Shown here piece by piece: positions 1 to 6,527 of a stretch of DNA of 7,568 bases. The stretch is from contig JAEUHU010000065.1 in NCBI GenBank assembly GCA_016793305.1, forward strand, positions 1-7,568, given 5' to 3'. The notes beneath the pieces are model-generated. The model worked only from the letters and a program-made list of their open reading frames with translations, had not been told where the DNA came from and ran no database searches. Position 1 is the stretch's first letter; every line of letters begins with the position of its first letter. This DNA comes from Planctomycetota bacterium (GTDB lineage: Bacteria; Planctomycetota; UBA1135; UBA2386). Position numbers and translations under genes: made by a program.

Positions 1-1
1 C

Positions 2-433
2 ACCACCGACGACTGGCCATGCGACCGTGCTGCCGAGCACTTGCTGCGCCGACTCGAGCACCTGCGCCGTCGCCATGCTGGCCGAACCGTGGCCCTGGTC
101 GCCGGCGGCGAACTGTCGGTGCCACTGCCACCCGACCCAGGAACCGGCGGCCGCAACCAGCAGTTCGCGCTCGCCTGCGCGCGGCGGATCCGCGGCCAGC
201 CGATCACCGTGCTGAGCTGTGGCACCGATGGCATCGACGGCAACTCGCCGGCGGCCGGCGCGATCGTCGACGGCACCACGATGGTGCGCGCGCGACGGAC
301 CTTTCTCGACGTGCACGCGGCGATGCGCCGCTGCGATGCGTTCCCGCTGCTGCACGCACTCGGCGACACCGTGCTCACCGGCCCGACCGGCACGAACGTG
401 CGCGACCTTCGCGTGCTGCTCGCCCACGACTGA
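2..433 (+). CDS. Glycerate 2-kinase (MOFRL family), C-terminal part
   Basis: This open frame is cut by the left edge and ends at TGA 431-433, giving 143 residues. It matches the C-terminal MOFRL region of the GckA/TtuD-type glycerate 2-kinases. These cytoplasmic enzymes phosphorylate D-glycerate to 2-phosphoglycerate with ATP, in serine, glyoxylate or tartrate breakdown. Visible family motifs are VALVAGGELSV, GGRNQQFAL, CGTDGIDGNSPAAGAIVDG and, near the end, TGPTGTNVRDL, in the order expected for this fold. Full-length members are a little over 400 residues, so roughly two thirds lies outside the window. The frame is open from base 2 with no need of an internal ATG; the ATG at 41 is not the true start. 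The end looks intact. The 193-base gap and stem-loop after it suggest it is not part of the next operon. The assignment is firm at family level; the substrate is inferred from the family. Confidence 0.93.
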   Translation, partial: TTDDWPCDRAAEHLLRRLEHLRRRHAGRTVALVAGGELSVPLPPDPGTGGRNQQFALACARRIRGQPITVLSCGTDGIDGNSPAAGAIVDGTTMVRARRTFLDVHAAMRRCDAFPLLHALGDTVLTGPTGTNVRDLRVLLAHD

Positions 434-453
434 GTTCGTCGGACGACCGCCGC

Positions 454-506
454 CGATCGCGATGCTGCGTTGCGCGACAGCGACGCGGCGCCCGCCGTCG
501 CGATCG
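454..506 (+). terminator. Long stem-loop after the kinase, possible terminator
   Basis: Bases 454-462 (CGATCGCGA) are the exact reverse complement of 498-506 (TCGCGATCG). Inside them, 463-473 pairs with 480-490 over 11 positions (three are G-U), closing a six-base loop at 474-479. Seven bases (491-497) bulge on the 3' side. The structure starts 20 bases after the kinase stop, which fits a transcription end. No T-run follows (the next bases are C-rich), so it is not a standard intrinsic terminator. It could instead stabilise the mRNA 3' end or be a structured leader of the next gene. The pairing is read directly; the function is inferred. Confidence 0.4.
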
Positions 507-607
507 CCCCCAACCCGCGACCCAGCGCTGCCATCGGCTGCTGCAGTTCGCCTCAGTGTGGGACTACACGCCGTCGCTTCCTCAAGTCGATCAGGGGGCA
601 CGCACCT

Positions 608-625
608 GGGGAAGACAACGGGGAA
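608..625 (+). promoter_or_regulatory. Purine-rich ribosome-binding region before the lipoprotein gene
   Basis: GGGGAAG at 608-614 and GGGGAA at 620-625 lie 13 and 1 bases before the ATG at 627. The first copy is a little far and the second too close for ideal Shine-Dalgarno spacing. Even so, this is the only purine-rich stretch in the gap and it supports the start at 627. I see no convincing -35/-10 pair between 507 and 607. Confidence 0.4.
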
Positions 626-626
626 C

Positions 627-3611
627 ATGCAGCCAAGAAGGGACATCGGCCTGACGCTCGCCCTCTGCCTCGCGGCCGCTTGCGGCGGCGGTGGCGGCGG
701 CGGATCCAGCTTCGGAAGCAGCGGCGAGACCGTCTACGGGGCCGTCCAGCTGCTCGAGCACATTCCTGCCGACGGGGCCGTGCAGATCGCCACCGACGCG
801 CGCATCGACCTGCGCTTCGACGCCGCGATGGCGATCGACACGTTCGGCGACGAGGACACCTGGTTGCGCGTCGACGGCACGACCACGAACGTGCCCGGTG
901 CGTTCTCGCGCGGCAACGGCGGCCGCGTGCTGTTCACGCCGAGCTCGCCACTGCTCGCCGAGACCGACTACGTGATGCAGCTGTCGGGGCTCACCAGCGA
1001 CGAGACCGGGCGCATCCTCGACGTCACCTACACCTTCGCGTTCCGCACCGTCGACACCACGCCACCGACGGTCGTGGGCCTCGATGTCGTGGCGGGCGCC
1101 ACCGGCCAGTCGCGGATCCGCACTTTCACCGCGACGCTCAGCGAACGCATCGCCGCCGACTCGGTGACCGACGCGTCGTTCTACCTGCGCGACCAGTTCG
1201 GGCAGCGCTACACGGCCACGCGCACCCTGGCCGGCACCACGCTGACCCTCGATCCGGACGCCGACCTGCCCGGCGACCGGCTGTTCACGCTGGTGCTCGC
1301 GACGACGATCGCCGACCGCGCCGGCAACCGCCTCGCCGCCAGCTCGACGACATCGTTCCGCACCGCCCCCGACACGGCACCACCGAGTGTGGTGTCGGTG
1401 TGGCCGGCGCCGTTCGCGACCGGCGTCTCGCCGCTCGTACAGCCGACCTTCACGTTCACCGAGTCGATGGACCCGGCGACCGTGGAAGCCGCGTCGCTGC
1501 TGTTCCAGGACGAGTTCGGCAACGTGGTGCCGTTCGCGATCGACAGCACCAAGGACCAGCGCACCCTGCGCGTTCGGCCGCTGCAGCGACTGCTCGACAC
1601 GCGGCGCTACACGATGGCGTTCCTGCTCGGCGGTGCGGCCGCGACCGACGTCAGCGGCAACTCGCTGGCGGCGACCCAGGCGCAGACCTTCACCACCGGC
1701 ACCGACAGCACACCGCCGACGGTGGTCTCGAGCACGCCGAGCGACGGCGACACGCGCTTCCCCGGCAGTGCTCCACTGCTGGTGACGTGCAGCGAAGCCA
1801 TCGACCCTGCCTGGGTGAACGACACGACCGTCGAACTGCTCGTCGACGGCAGCGTCTGGAGCGCCGTCGTCGACCGGCCGACGACCACCATCGTGCAGGT
1901 CCAACCCGTGCTCGAGCTGCCGCCCGCGACCGCGTGCACGCTGCGGCTGCGTGGCGGCCAGACGGGCCTGCACGACCTTGCCGGCAACGTGCTCGCCAGC
2001 GACGTGCTGATCCCGTTCACGACCTCGACGGACACCGAGACGCCGTCGGCGTCGCTGTCGCCGAACGACGGGGCGGCGAACGTCGCCCCGGGCTCGCGCG
2101 TGGTCGTGGTGTTCGACGCGCCGATGGACCCGGCGACCCTGCGCGACGACACGGTGCTGGTCACCGACGATGTCGGCACGCCGTTGGCCGGCACGCGCGA
2201 ACTGACCGGCGGGGATCGCATCCTCACGTTCACGCCGACCGTGCCGTTCACCAGCCTGACCTACTACCGGACGCGCGTCGTCGGCGGCAGCACGGGCGTC
2301 CGACGCACCACCGGCAACTGGTTCCCGGCCGACCGCACCGCGCGTTTCCGCACCGGCTCCACGCCCGACAGCCAGGCGCCGAGCGTCACCGCGACCGTGA
2401 ACGGCATCGCCTCGTCGCGCAACGCCGGTCTCGTGCTGCCACCGAGCGGTTTCACCATCGACGTCACCACCAGCGACGCCGGCCAGTGGATCGATGCCAG
2501 CAGCTACGAGGTGTCGCTGGCCGGTTCGGGTGCCGGACCTGCCCCGGCGACCCTGCTCGCCGTCGGTACGGTCGGCTTCGGCACGCTGAACGTGACCGTA
2601 CCGACCGACAACCCGCTCACCGACGGCGCCTGGACGCTGACCGTGCGCGTGCGCGACCTGACCGGCAACCTCGGCACGTCGAGCCCGCTGCCGTTCACGG
2701 TGGCGACGCCGGGTGGCGACCTGACGCCGTTCGAGCGCACGCAGATCGTCTGGGTGCGCACCGACCTCGACCGCGACGGCAACGGCCGCGCCGACTTCGA
2801 GGACGACATGCTGCGGCTCGGCTTCGCCACCACCGGCGATGCCGCGGGCACCAACGCCTACGTGCGCAATCTCGTGCTCGACGGCATCCTCGCCCAGGCC
2901 AACCGGCTCTACGGCCGCGGCTCGCGCGGTGAACCGCTCGGCAGCGGTTCGGTCGGCCTGCGCTTCGCGCGCCGGCAGCCGATCGGCCTCGCCCACATGC
3001 AGATGGCCCTCGGTGGCCTCGATCCCGAAGGCGATCGCAGCCGCGCCTACGGTGCCGAGAGCTCGGGCGTGCTAGGTCGCGCCTACTACGACTACCGCAA
3101 CGGCAACCCCGCCGAGCGCAACACCTCGAACTCGCCGGGCCTCGGCGTGTTCCCGGCCGAGATGTGGCTCTACCAGACGCGCATCCACCTGCAGGTGTGG
3201 CCGTCGTTCCAGACGGTGTTCGCGCAGCGCTTCCGCCCGCTGTGTCCCGACATGGGCGGCACCCCGGCCGGTGCGCACGCGCTCGATCCGGTGGTGCTGA
3301 CGCCGACGTTCGACTACGCCAACGCGACCACGCAGCAGCGCGCGCGCTGGCAGACCGTGATGGACGCCGCCGACGACTGGGCGGTCGTGATCGGCATCAT
3401 CCTGGCCCACGAGGTCGGCCATTCGGTGGGCCTCGTGGCACCCGGTGCGGCGCCGCGTGGCCTGTTCGGCGACAGCTCGCTGCACGACACCTACGCGAGC
3501 GCCGCCGAGGTGATGGCCGCGTCCGTCGGCTACGAGGCGATGACCTCGCTCGACTACCAGTTCCGCGACATCGACCTGGCCTACCTGCGCCAGAGGGTGC
3601 TGCTCCGATGA
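627..3611 (+). CDS. Ig-repeat lipoprotein with C-terminal HExxHxxG metalloprotease-like domain
   Basis: A 994-residue exported protein. The start at 627 is chosen because it gives a short positive N-region, a hydrophobic stretch and LAAAC (Cys19), followed by seven glycines: a probable lipoprotein signal, though Ala rather than Leu at -3 is not ideal. The frame is open further upstream but without sense. Five bacterial Ig-like (Big_5-type) domains follow at about 37-141, 146-248, 252-359, 363-470 and 473-580. They are divided by TPPTV/APPSV/ETPS linkers and carry recurring AGN and MDPAT cores. A divergent sixth beta domain lies at 585-697. An EF-hand-like loop, Asp715 to Asp726 (DRDGNGRADFED), opens the C-terminal domain. 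That domain has HEVGHSVG at 928-935 and a possible Met-turn, VMAAS, with Met963, as in metzincin zinc proteases. The usual third zinc ligand position holds Ala938; His953 or Asp949 may replace it. It is probably displayed on the cell surface. Catalysis is plausible but unproven. It is the first gene of the operon. Confidence 0.88.
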   Translation: MQPRRDIGLTLALCLAAACGGGGGGGSSFGSSGETVYGAVQLLEHIPADGAVQIATDARIDLRFDAAMAIDTFGDEDTWLRVDGTTTNVPGAFSRGNGGRVLFTPSSPLLAETDYVMQLSGLTSDETGRILDVTYTFAFRTVDTTPPTVVGLDVVAGATGQSRIRTFTATLSERIAADSVTDASFYLRDQFGQRYTATRTLAGTTLTLDPDADLPGDRLFTLVLATTIADRAGNRLAASSTTSFRTAPDTAPPSVVSVWPAPFATGVSPLVQPTFTFTESMDPATVEAASLLFQDEFGNVVPFAIDSTKDQRTLRVRPLQRLLDTRRYTMAFLLGGAAATDVSGNSLAATQAQTFTTGTDSTPPTVVSSTPSDGDTRFPGSAPLLVTCSEAIDPAWVNDTTVELLVDGSVWSAVVDRPTTTIVQVQPVLELPPATACTLRLRGGQTGLHDLAGNVLASDVLIPFTTSTDTETPSASLSPNDGAANVAPGSRVVVVFDAPMDPATLRDDTVLVTDDVGTPLAGTRELTGGDRILTFTPTVPFTSLTYYRTRVVGGSTGVRRTTGNWFPADRTARFRTGSTPDSQAPSVTATVNGIASSRNAGLVLPPSGFTIDVTTSDAGQWIDASSYEVSLAGSGAGPAPATLLAVGTVGFGTLNVTVPTDNPLTDGAWTLTVRVRDLTGNLGTSSPLPFTVATPGGDLTPFERTQIVWVRTDLDRDGNGRADFEDDMLRLGFATTGDAAGTNAYVRNLVLDGILAQANRLYGRGSRGEPLGSGSVGLRFARRQPIGLAHMQMALGGLDPEGDRSRAYGAESSGVLGRAYYDYRNGNPAERNTSNSPGLGVFPAEMWLYQTRIHLQVWPSFQTVFAQRFRPLCPDMGGTPAGAHALDPVVLTPTFDYANATTQQRARWQTVMDAADDWAVVIGIILAHEVGHSVGLVAPGAAPRGLFGDSSLHDTYASAAEVMAASVGYEAMTSLDYQFRDIDLAYLRQRVLLR
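1465..2138 (+). repeat. Identical 17-base Ig-domain core, two copies
   Basis: CGATGGACCCGGCGACC occurs at 1465-1481 and again at 2122-2138, 657 bases apart. Both copies are in the same reading frame and encode the MDPAT core at the same place in Ig-like domains 3 and 5. The spacing is 219 codons, about two domain lengths. This is a trace of domain duplication and not a mobile repeat. Confidence 0.8.
2769..2804 (+). other. EF-hand/dockerin-like calcium loop in the lipoprotein
   Basis: Residues 715-726 place Asp, Asp, Asn, Asp and Asp at loop positions 1, 3, 5, 9 and 12, with Gly at 6. This is the pattern of an EF-hand calcium loop. It sits between the last beta domain and the protease-like region, so calcium might hold the hinge. 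Only one loop is seen, so a full dockerin pair is not supported. Confidence 0.6.
3408..3515 (+). other. Putative zinc-protease active site of the lipoprotein
   Basis: The codons cover His928-Glu929-x-x-His932-x-x-Gly935, then His953 and Met963. In metzincins the two histidines bind zinc, the Glu is the general base, and a Met-turn lies beneath the metal. The first two elements match well. The third ligand is not at its usual place three residues after the Gly, where Ala938 stands. A longer loop may bring in His953 or Asp949. Confidence 0.6.
3592..3597 (+). promoter_or_regulatory. Shine-Dalgarno-like site for the second operon gene
   Basis: AGAGGG lies ten bases before the ATG at 3608, inside the end of the lipoprotein gene. 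It supports this ATG, which overlaps the stop codon as ATGA, so the gene can be translated by coupling and by its own site. Confidence 0.5.
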
Positions 3612-4612
3612 ACCTGCTCCGCCGTCTGCTCCCGTTCCTGCTGGCGACCACGCTGGCACCCCTGGCGATCGGCCAGGAACAGGCCACCACGCTGCACACC
3701 GCCTGCCGGATCGCCGACGTCGTGGTGCGCGCGACGGTGCTCGGGGCCAGCGATCCGAGCCCGGACTTCCACCGGCTCGAGTTCCGCAGCGACGAGGTGC
3801 TGAAGGGCCAGGTCGGCCCGCAGTTCACGCTGCTGGAGCCGAGCGGTGCGTGCTGCGGGCGCCTCCTGTTCACGCTGCAGCCGGGCGACTCGTGCCTGTT
3901 GTTCCTGAAGCGCACCGGACCGCTGCTGCACCCGTTCGGCGGTGGCCGCGGGGTCGCGGTCCCGACCGACGACCTGTTGGCCCACGTGCGGGCGTTGCTG
4001 GCCGCTCAGGACGACACCGCCGTCGCCAACCTGCTGGCCGCGAGCCTCGAAGCGGCCGAGCCGCGGGTCGCGAACGACGCGGCGCTGGCCCTCGCGGGCA
4101 TGCCGACGGTGACGCTCGCGGCCGGGCCGCGCGCCACGTTCGACCGGGTGCTGGCCGAGGCCGTCACCGACGGGCGCACCACCGCACCGTCGCTGTGCGA
4201 ACTGGCGGTGCGCCTCGGCGACGACGCGGTGATCGACACGCTGCTGCAACGCTACCTCGGCGCCGCGCGCGCCGACCGGCGCGAGCTGCTGCGGCGCACG
4301 CTGCTCCGGCTGCCGGCCGGAGAGGTGGGCAACCGTCTGCCGATGTTCCTCGACCCGAACACCACCACGGCGGTGCGAGCGGCCGAACTGCTGGTCGACC
4401 TGCCGGACACCGAAGCGCGCCGGGGGCTCGAGCGACTGCTGCAGCAGCATCCGCATCCGCGGGTCCAACTGGGCCTCGCCGAGGTGCTGCTGCGCAGCAG
4501 CCAGCGGGCTGCCCAACTCGCCGAGACCACGCCGGCCGCCGTGCGGGCCGTCGCCGAACAGCGGCAGCGCGACCCGAAGCGCTTCCGCGCCATCCGCCCG
4601 GGCCAACCATGA
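3608..4612 (+). CDS. Secreted protein with beta-rich head and HEAT-like helical tail
   Basis: A 334-residue protein whose ATG overlaps the lipoprotein stop (ATGA). Residues 1-22 form a signal peptide: MNLLRR, a hydrophobic core, and a likely cut after Ala-Ile-Gly22, before QEQ. Residues 30-105 look like a small beta domain seen in many secreted bacterial proteins, of the form ADVVVRATV, then a strand ending in DEVLKGQVG, then a cysteine pair (Cys82, Cys83) and LLFLKR. Cys33 and Cys96 could make disulfides with the pair. From about 125 to the end the chain is Ala/Leu/Arg-rich with helix pairs resembling degenerate HEAT-type repeats (for example NDAALALAGMP and VRAAELLVDLP), suited to protein binding. 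No catalytic motif is seen. I do not recognise a named family for the whole protein. Position and export suggest it may act with the lipoprotein; this is inference. The same ATGA overlap at its end links it to the next gene. Confidence 0.85.
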   Translation: MNLLRRLLPFLLATTLAPLAIGQEQATTLHTACRIADVVVRATVLGASDPSPDFHRLEFRSDEVLKGQVGPQFTLLEPSGACCGRLLFTLQPGDSCLLFLKRTGPLLHPFGGGRGVAVPTDDLLAHVRALLAAQDDTAVANLLAASLEAAEPRVANDAALALAGMPTVTLAAGPRATFDRVLAEAVTDGRTTAPSLCELAVRLGDDAVIDTLLQRYLGAARADRRELLRRTLLRLPAGEVGNRLPMFLDPNTTTAVRAAELLVDLPDTEARRGLERLLQQHPHPRVQLGLAEVLLRSSQRAAQLAETTPAAVRAVAEQRQRDPKRFRAIRPGQP

Positions 4613-6456
4613 CCTCCAGCGCCACGACCAACACGGCCAACGCCGACCTGTTGCCGGTCGCGCTGTGGACCTTGCCCCTGGCCCGATTGACGTTGTCGGC
4701 GGCCGACGTCGGGTTGTTCGCCACCGCCGGCATCCTGACCGTCGGCGACGCCCTCCAGCTCCCGGCCGAAGCCTTCGAAGGCGACGGCGCGTTCGCCACG
4801 AGCAAGGGCCCCCTGCGGGCCGCGATCGCCCGGGCCCTGCACGACGGCCTGATGCAGTTCGCCGACGCCGGCTGCACCGACTGGGCGACGCTGCGCGCCC
4901 AACTGCTCGGCCCGCTCGACGACGACGGACGCACGCTGCTGGGCAACCTCGTCGGTCTCGACCAGCCGCCACAGCGCCGCACCGAACTGGCGCGCGCACA
5001 CGGTACCACCCTCGCCACGATCGACGCCCGGGCCGACCGGGTGCGCCAACAGCTCGCCGAACAGCAGGGCGGTCTGCTGGCGAAGCTGCGCCAGGAGCTC
5101 GGCGCCGAACTGCAGGCCGGCGACGGCGTGTTCGGCCATCTCGAACTCGGCGCCGGCACCTGCCTGCGCAGCCTCAGCGGCGCAACCGGCGATCCGGAAC
5201 TCGGCCTGCGCCTGCTCGCGTTCCTGTTCCCGCGCGAAGTCCACCTGCACAAGGGCACCCTGTTCGGCCTGTCGCCGCGGCGCTTCCGGCGCCTGCTGCG
5301 CAGCCTGCCGGGGCTCGTGCCACCGCGGCGCCTGCCGCTGCCGATCGACACGCTGCTGCGCGAGCTCGCCGACGACCACCAGGACGTGCCGCGCGGGGCC
5401 CTGCTGCACCTGCTGCGCACGGAACTGCGCATCGCCATCGAGCTCGACGACCAGCACGGCGAGGTCGCCGCCGCCGATCCGCGTTCGCCGGCCGCTCGCC
5501 TCGTCGACGTGCTCGCCGAAGCGGGCCAGCCGATGCAGCTCGCCGACCTGGTGTTCGCGTGGCGCGAGCGCTTCCGCCGCGCCTCGGCGTCGACCATCGC
5601 CAGCGAGCTGCGTGGCCACCGTGCGTTCGTGCAGGTCGGTCCCGAACTGTGGGCGCTGCGCCGTTGGCACGAAGGCAAGCTCGGCGCGCTGGCGCCCCTG
5701 GTCGACCGCGCCGCCCGCAAGCTGTGCAGCCTCGGCGGCCGCCACCACGTCACCGAACTGCTCGCCGGCGAGGGTGTCGACGAGACCACCACCTGGCTGG
5801 TGCACGACCGCCTCGGCGACGACCCGCGCGTGCGGCGGCTCGGCCGCGGCGAACTGTGCCCGGCCTCGCAACGCCGGTCGCGTGTGCTCGACCAGCTGCT
5901 GCAGGACTTCCGGCGCGCCGCCGGCGACGTCGTGCTCAGCCTGTTCCTCGCCAACCAGCCCGCCGCGCAGCGGCGCCTCGTCGGCCGCCTGCTGCGCGAG
6001 AACCGGCTGTTCGTGCAGCCGGCCGAGGACCGCGTCGACACGCTGTCGAACTGGCCGTTCAACGACGAGCGCATCCGGCGGCTGCTCGCGGTGGTCCAGG
6101 AACAACTCGACCAGCGGGTCGGCTACGCGCACACGAGTGCCTTGAAGACCGCCGTCGACCGCAACGACCTCGGCGGCGACTGGCTCACGCCGGAGCTGCT
6201 CGCCGACGTGTTGCGCCGCCACGGGCCGTTCGAAGTGCTGCCCGGCGGGATCGTCGCGCGCGCCGACCTGGAGCTCGGCCAGACGGTTCGTCGCACGCTG
6301 CGTCAGGCGCTGCGCGACGCCGCGGTGCCGCTCACGGTCGACGACGTGCTGCGGGCGCGCCCCGAGTTGGCGGAGTTCGCCGCCTGCCTGCAGGAGCTGC
6401 TGGGCAGCGACCCGCTGGTGCAGAGCCCCGACGGCGAGCTGTTCCTGCTGGCCTGA
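4609..6456 (+). CDS. RNAP alpha-CTD/sigma region 4-like DNA-binding protein with HARE-like winged helices
   Basis: A 615-residue cytoplasmic protein without signal peptide or membrane segment; its ATG overlaps the previous stop (ATGA), and no Shine-Dalgarno is seen, so coupling probably drives translation. Residues 22-57 (ending GILTVGDALQLPAEAF) resemble the helix-hairpin-helix of the RNA polymerase alpha C-terminal domain. Residues 103-150 resemble sigma-70 region 4, with RTELARAHGTTLATIDARAD then RVRQQL in place of the usual TLEEIG...TRERVRQIE. Residues 294-352 (RLVDVLAEAGQPMQLADLVF, then FVQVGPELWALRRW) fit a HARE/RpoE-delta-like winged helix, which often ends in a Leu-Arg-x-Trp strand. 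Further helical, wing-like modules fill 360-615. There is no sigma region 2, so it should not open promoters as a normal sigma factor. Likely roles are a transcription modulator or a structural DNA-binding protein. The domain calls are by eye and the function is inferred. Confidence 0.85.
   Translation: MTSSATTNTANADLLPVALWTLPLARLTLSAADVGLFATAGILTVGDALQLPAEAFEGDGAFATSKGPLRAAIARALHDGLMQFADAGCTDWATLRAQLLGPLDDDGRTLLGNLVGLDQPPQRRTELARAHGTTLATIDARADRVRQQLAEQQGGLLAKLRQELGAELQAGDGVFGHLELGAGTCLRSLSGATGDPELGLRLLAFLFPREVHLHKGTLFGLSPRRFRRLLRSLPGLVPPRRLPLPIDTLLRELADDHQDVPRGALLHLLRTELRIAIELDDQHGEVAAADPRSPAARLVDVLAEAGQPMQLADLVFAWRERFRRASASTIASELRGHRAFVQVGPELWALRRWHEGKLGALAPLVDRAARKLCSLGGRHHVTELLAGEGVDETTTWLVHDRLGDDPRVRRLGRGELCPASQRRSRVLDQLLQDFRRAAGDVVLSLFLANQPAAQRRLVGRLLRENRLFVQPAEDRVDTLSNWPFNDERIRRLLAVVQEQLDQRVGYAHTSALKTAVDRNDLGGDWLTPELLADVLRRHGPFEVLPGGIVARADLELGQTVRRTLRQALRDAAVPLTVDDVLRARPELAEFAACLQELLGSDPLVQSPDGELFLLA
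4672..4779 (+). other. Alpha-CTD-like helix-hairpin-helix domain
   Basis: Residues 22-57 follow the pattern L-x-x-A-x-x-G-I-x-T-V-G-D-x-L-x-L known from the RNA polymerase alpha C-terminal domain, which binds UP-element DNA and activators. Matching residues are Leu29, Ala40-Gly41, Ile42, Thr44-Val45-Gly46-Asp47 and Leu51. The key UP-element arginine is not evident. Confidence 0.55.
4915..5058 (+). other. Sigma region 4-like helix-turn-helix
   Basis: Residues 103-150 give an R-T-L-L-G-N-L-V-G-L lead helix, then ELARAHGTTLATIDARADRV and RQQL. This aligns by eye to the -35-binding helix-turn-helix of sigma-70 factors. The recognition helix is diverged: the canonical RERVRQIE is DARADRVRQQ. Confidence 0.5.
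5488..5664 (+). other. HARE/RpoE-delta-like winged helix
   Basis: Residues 294-352 read as helix (AARLVDVLAEAG), linker, two helices with SASTIASEL, then strands RAFVQVG and LWALRRW. This is the expected order in HARE-HTH domains, which are found in the RNA polymerase delta subunit and in chromatin or restriction-linked proteins. Confidence 0.5.
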
Positions 6457-6472
6457 GAACTACGCACTTTAC

Positions 6473-6503
6473 CGGTTGGTTGATTTTGCAAGTCTACCAG
6501 CCG
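6473..6503 (+). terminator. Stem-loop after the operon, possible terminator
   Basis: CGGTTGGT (6473-6480) pairs with ACCAGCCG (6496-6503) over eight positions, with one G-U, around a 15-base loop. It starts 17 bases after the stop of the RNAP-like gene. No T-run follows, so intrinsic termination is doubtful. It may belong to the larger leader structure of the cytochrome gene. Confidence 0.35.
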
Positions 6504-6519
6504 TGACGTCGGCGTGACG
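6502..6519 (+). repeat. Direct repeat CGTGACG at 11-base period, possible operator
   Basis: CGTGACG occurs at 6502-6508 and 6513-6519, separated by four bases. A weaker third copy, AGTGTCG, lies at 6523-6529. Seven-base direct repeats spaced by four are the layout of PhoB/OmpR-type response-regulator sites. The position, 34-51 bases before the cytochrome start, suits a regulator. The regulator itself is not in the window. Confidence 0.35.
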
Positions 6520-6527
6520 CGTAGTGT

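Larger units (their letters stand above)
6459..6525 (+). promoter_or_regulatory. Outer inverted repeat enclosing the intergenic hairpin
   Basis: ACTACGC (6459-6465) is the exact reverse complement of GCGTAGT (6519-6525). The arms lie on either side of the 6473-6503 stem-loop, so the two stems nest into one long structure. It may be a regulatory RNA fold or, in DNA, a protein-binding dyad. No -35/-10 pair with good spacing was found here, although this gap is the least GC-rich stretch of the window and a promoter is expected. Confidence 0.35.

Noticed and set aside
436..446. TCGTC-G-GACGA inverted repeat directly after the kinase stop
   Set aside because: The arms are separated by one base, too tight for a full RNA hairpin, and it is short; chance is likely.
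219..626. Upstream extension of the lipoprotein frame to an ATG at 219
   Set aside because: The extra residues overlap the kinase in another frame and have no sense; the start at 627 gives a lipoprotein signal.
19..654. Plus-strand frame beginning inside the kinase and running into the operon leader
   Set aside because: Its product is Arg/Pro-rich without motifs, while the kinase frame in the same bases carries unmistakable MOFRL motifs.
591..2996. 801-codon open frame on the minus strand across the lipoprotein gene
   Set aside because: It is low-complexity Arg/Ala/Gly/Val text with no domain, lying opposite a gene with clear Ig repeats and a protease motif. Long antisense frames are expected at this GC content.
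3164..3607. Upstream extension of the secreted helical protein
   Set aside because: It overlaps the protease-like domain in another frame; ATG 3608 gives a clean signal peptide, an ATGA overlap and a Shine-Dalgarno-like site.
4252..6222. 656-codon minus-strand frame across the RNAP-like gene, with a 636-codon companion in another frame
   Set aside because: Two long minus frames overlap each other over the same bases, a sign of GC-driven open frames. Neither shows a recognisable domain.
6480..6527. Possible promoter using TTGATT (6480) or TTGCAA (6486) with TAGTGT (6522)
   Set aside because: The spacing is about 30 bases or more, far from the usual 16-19, and no better -10 box lies at the right distance.
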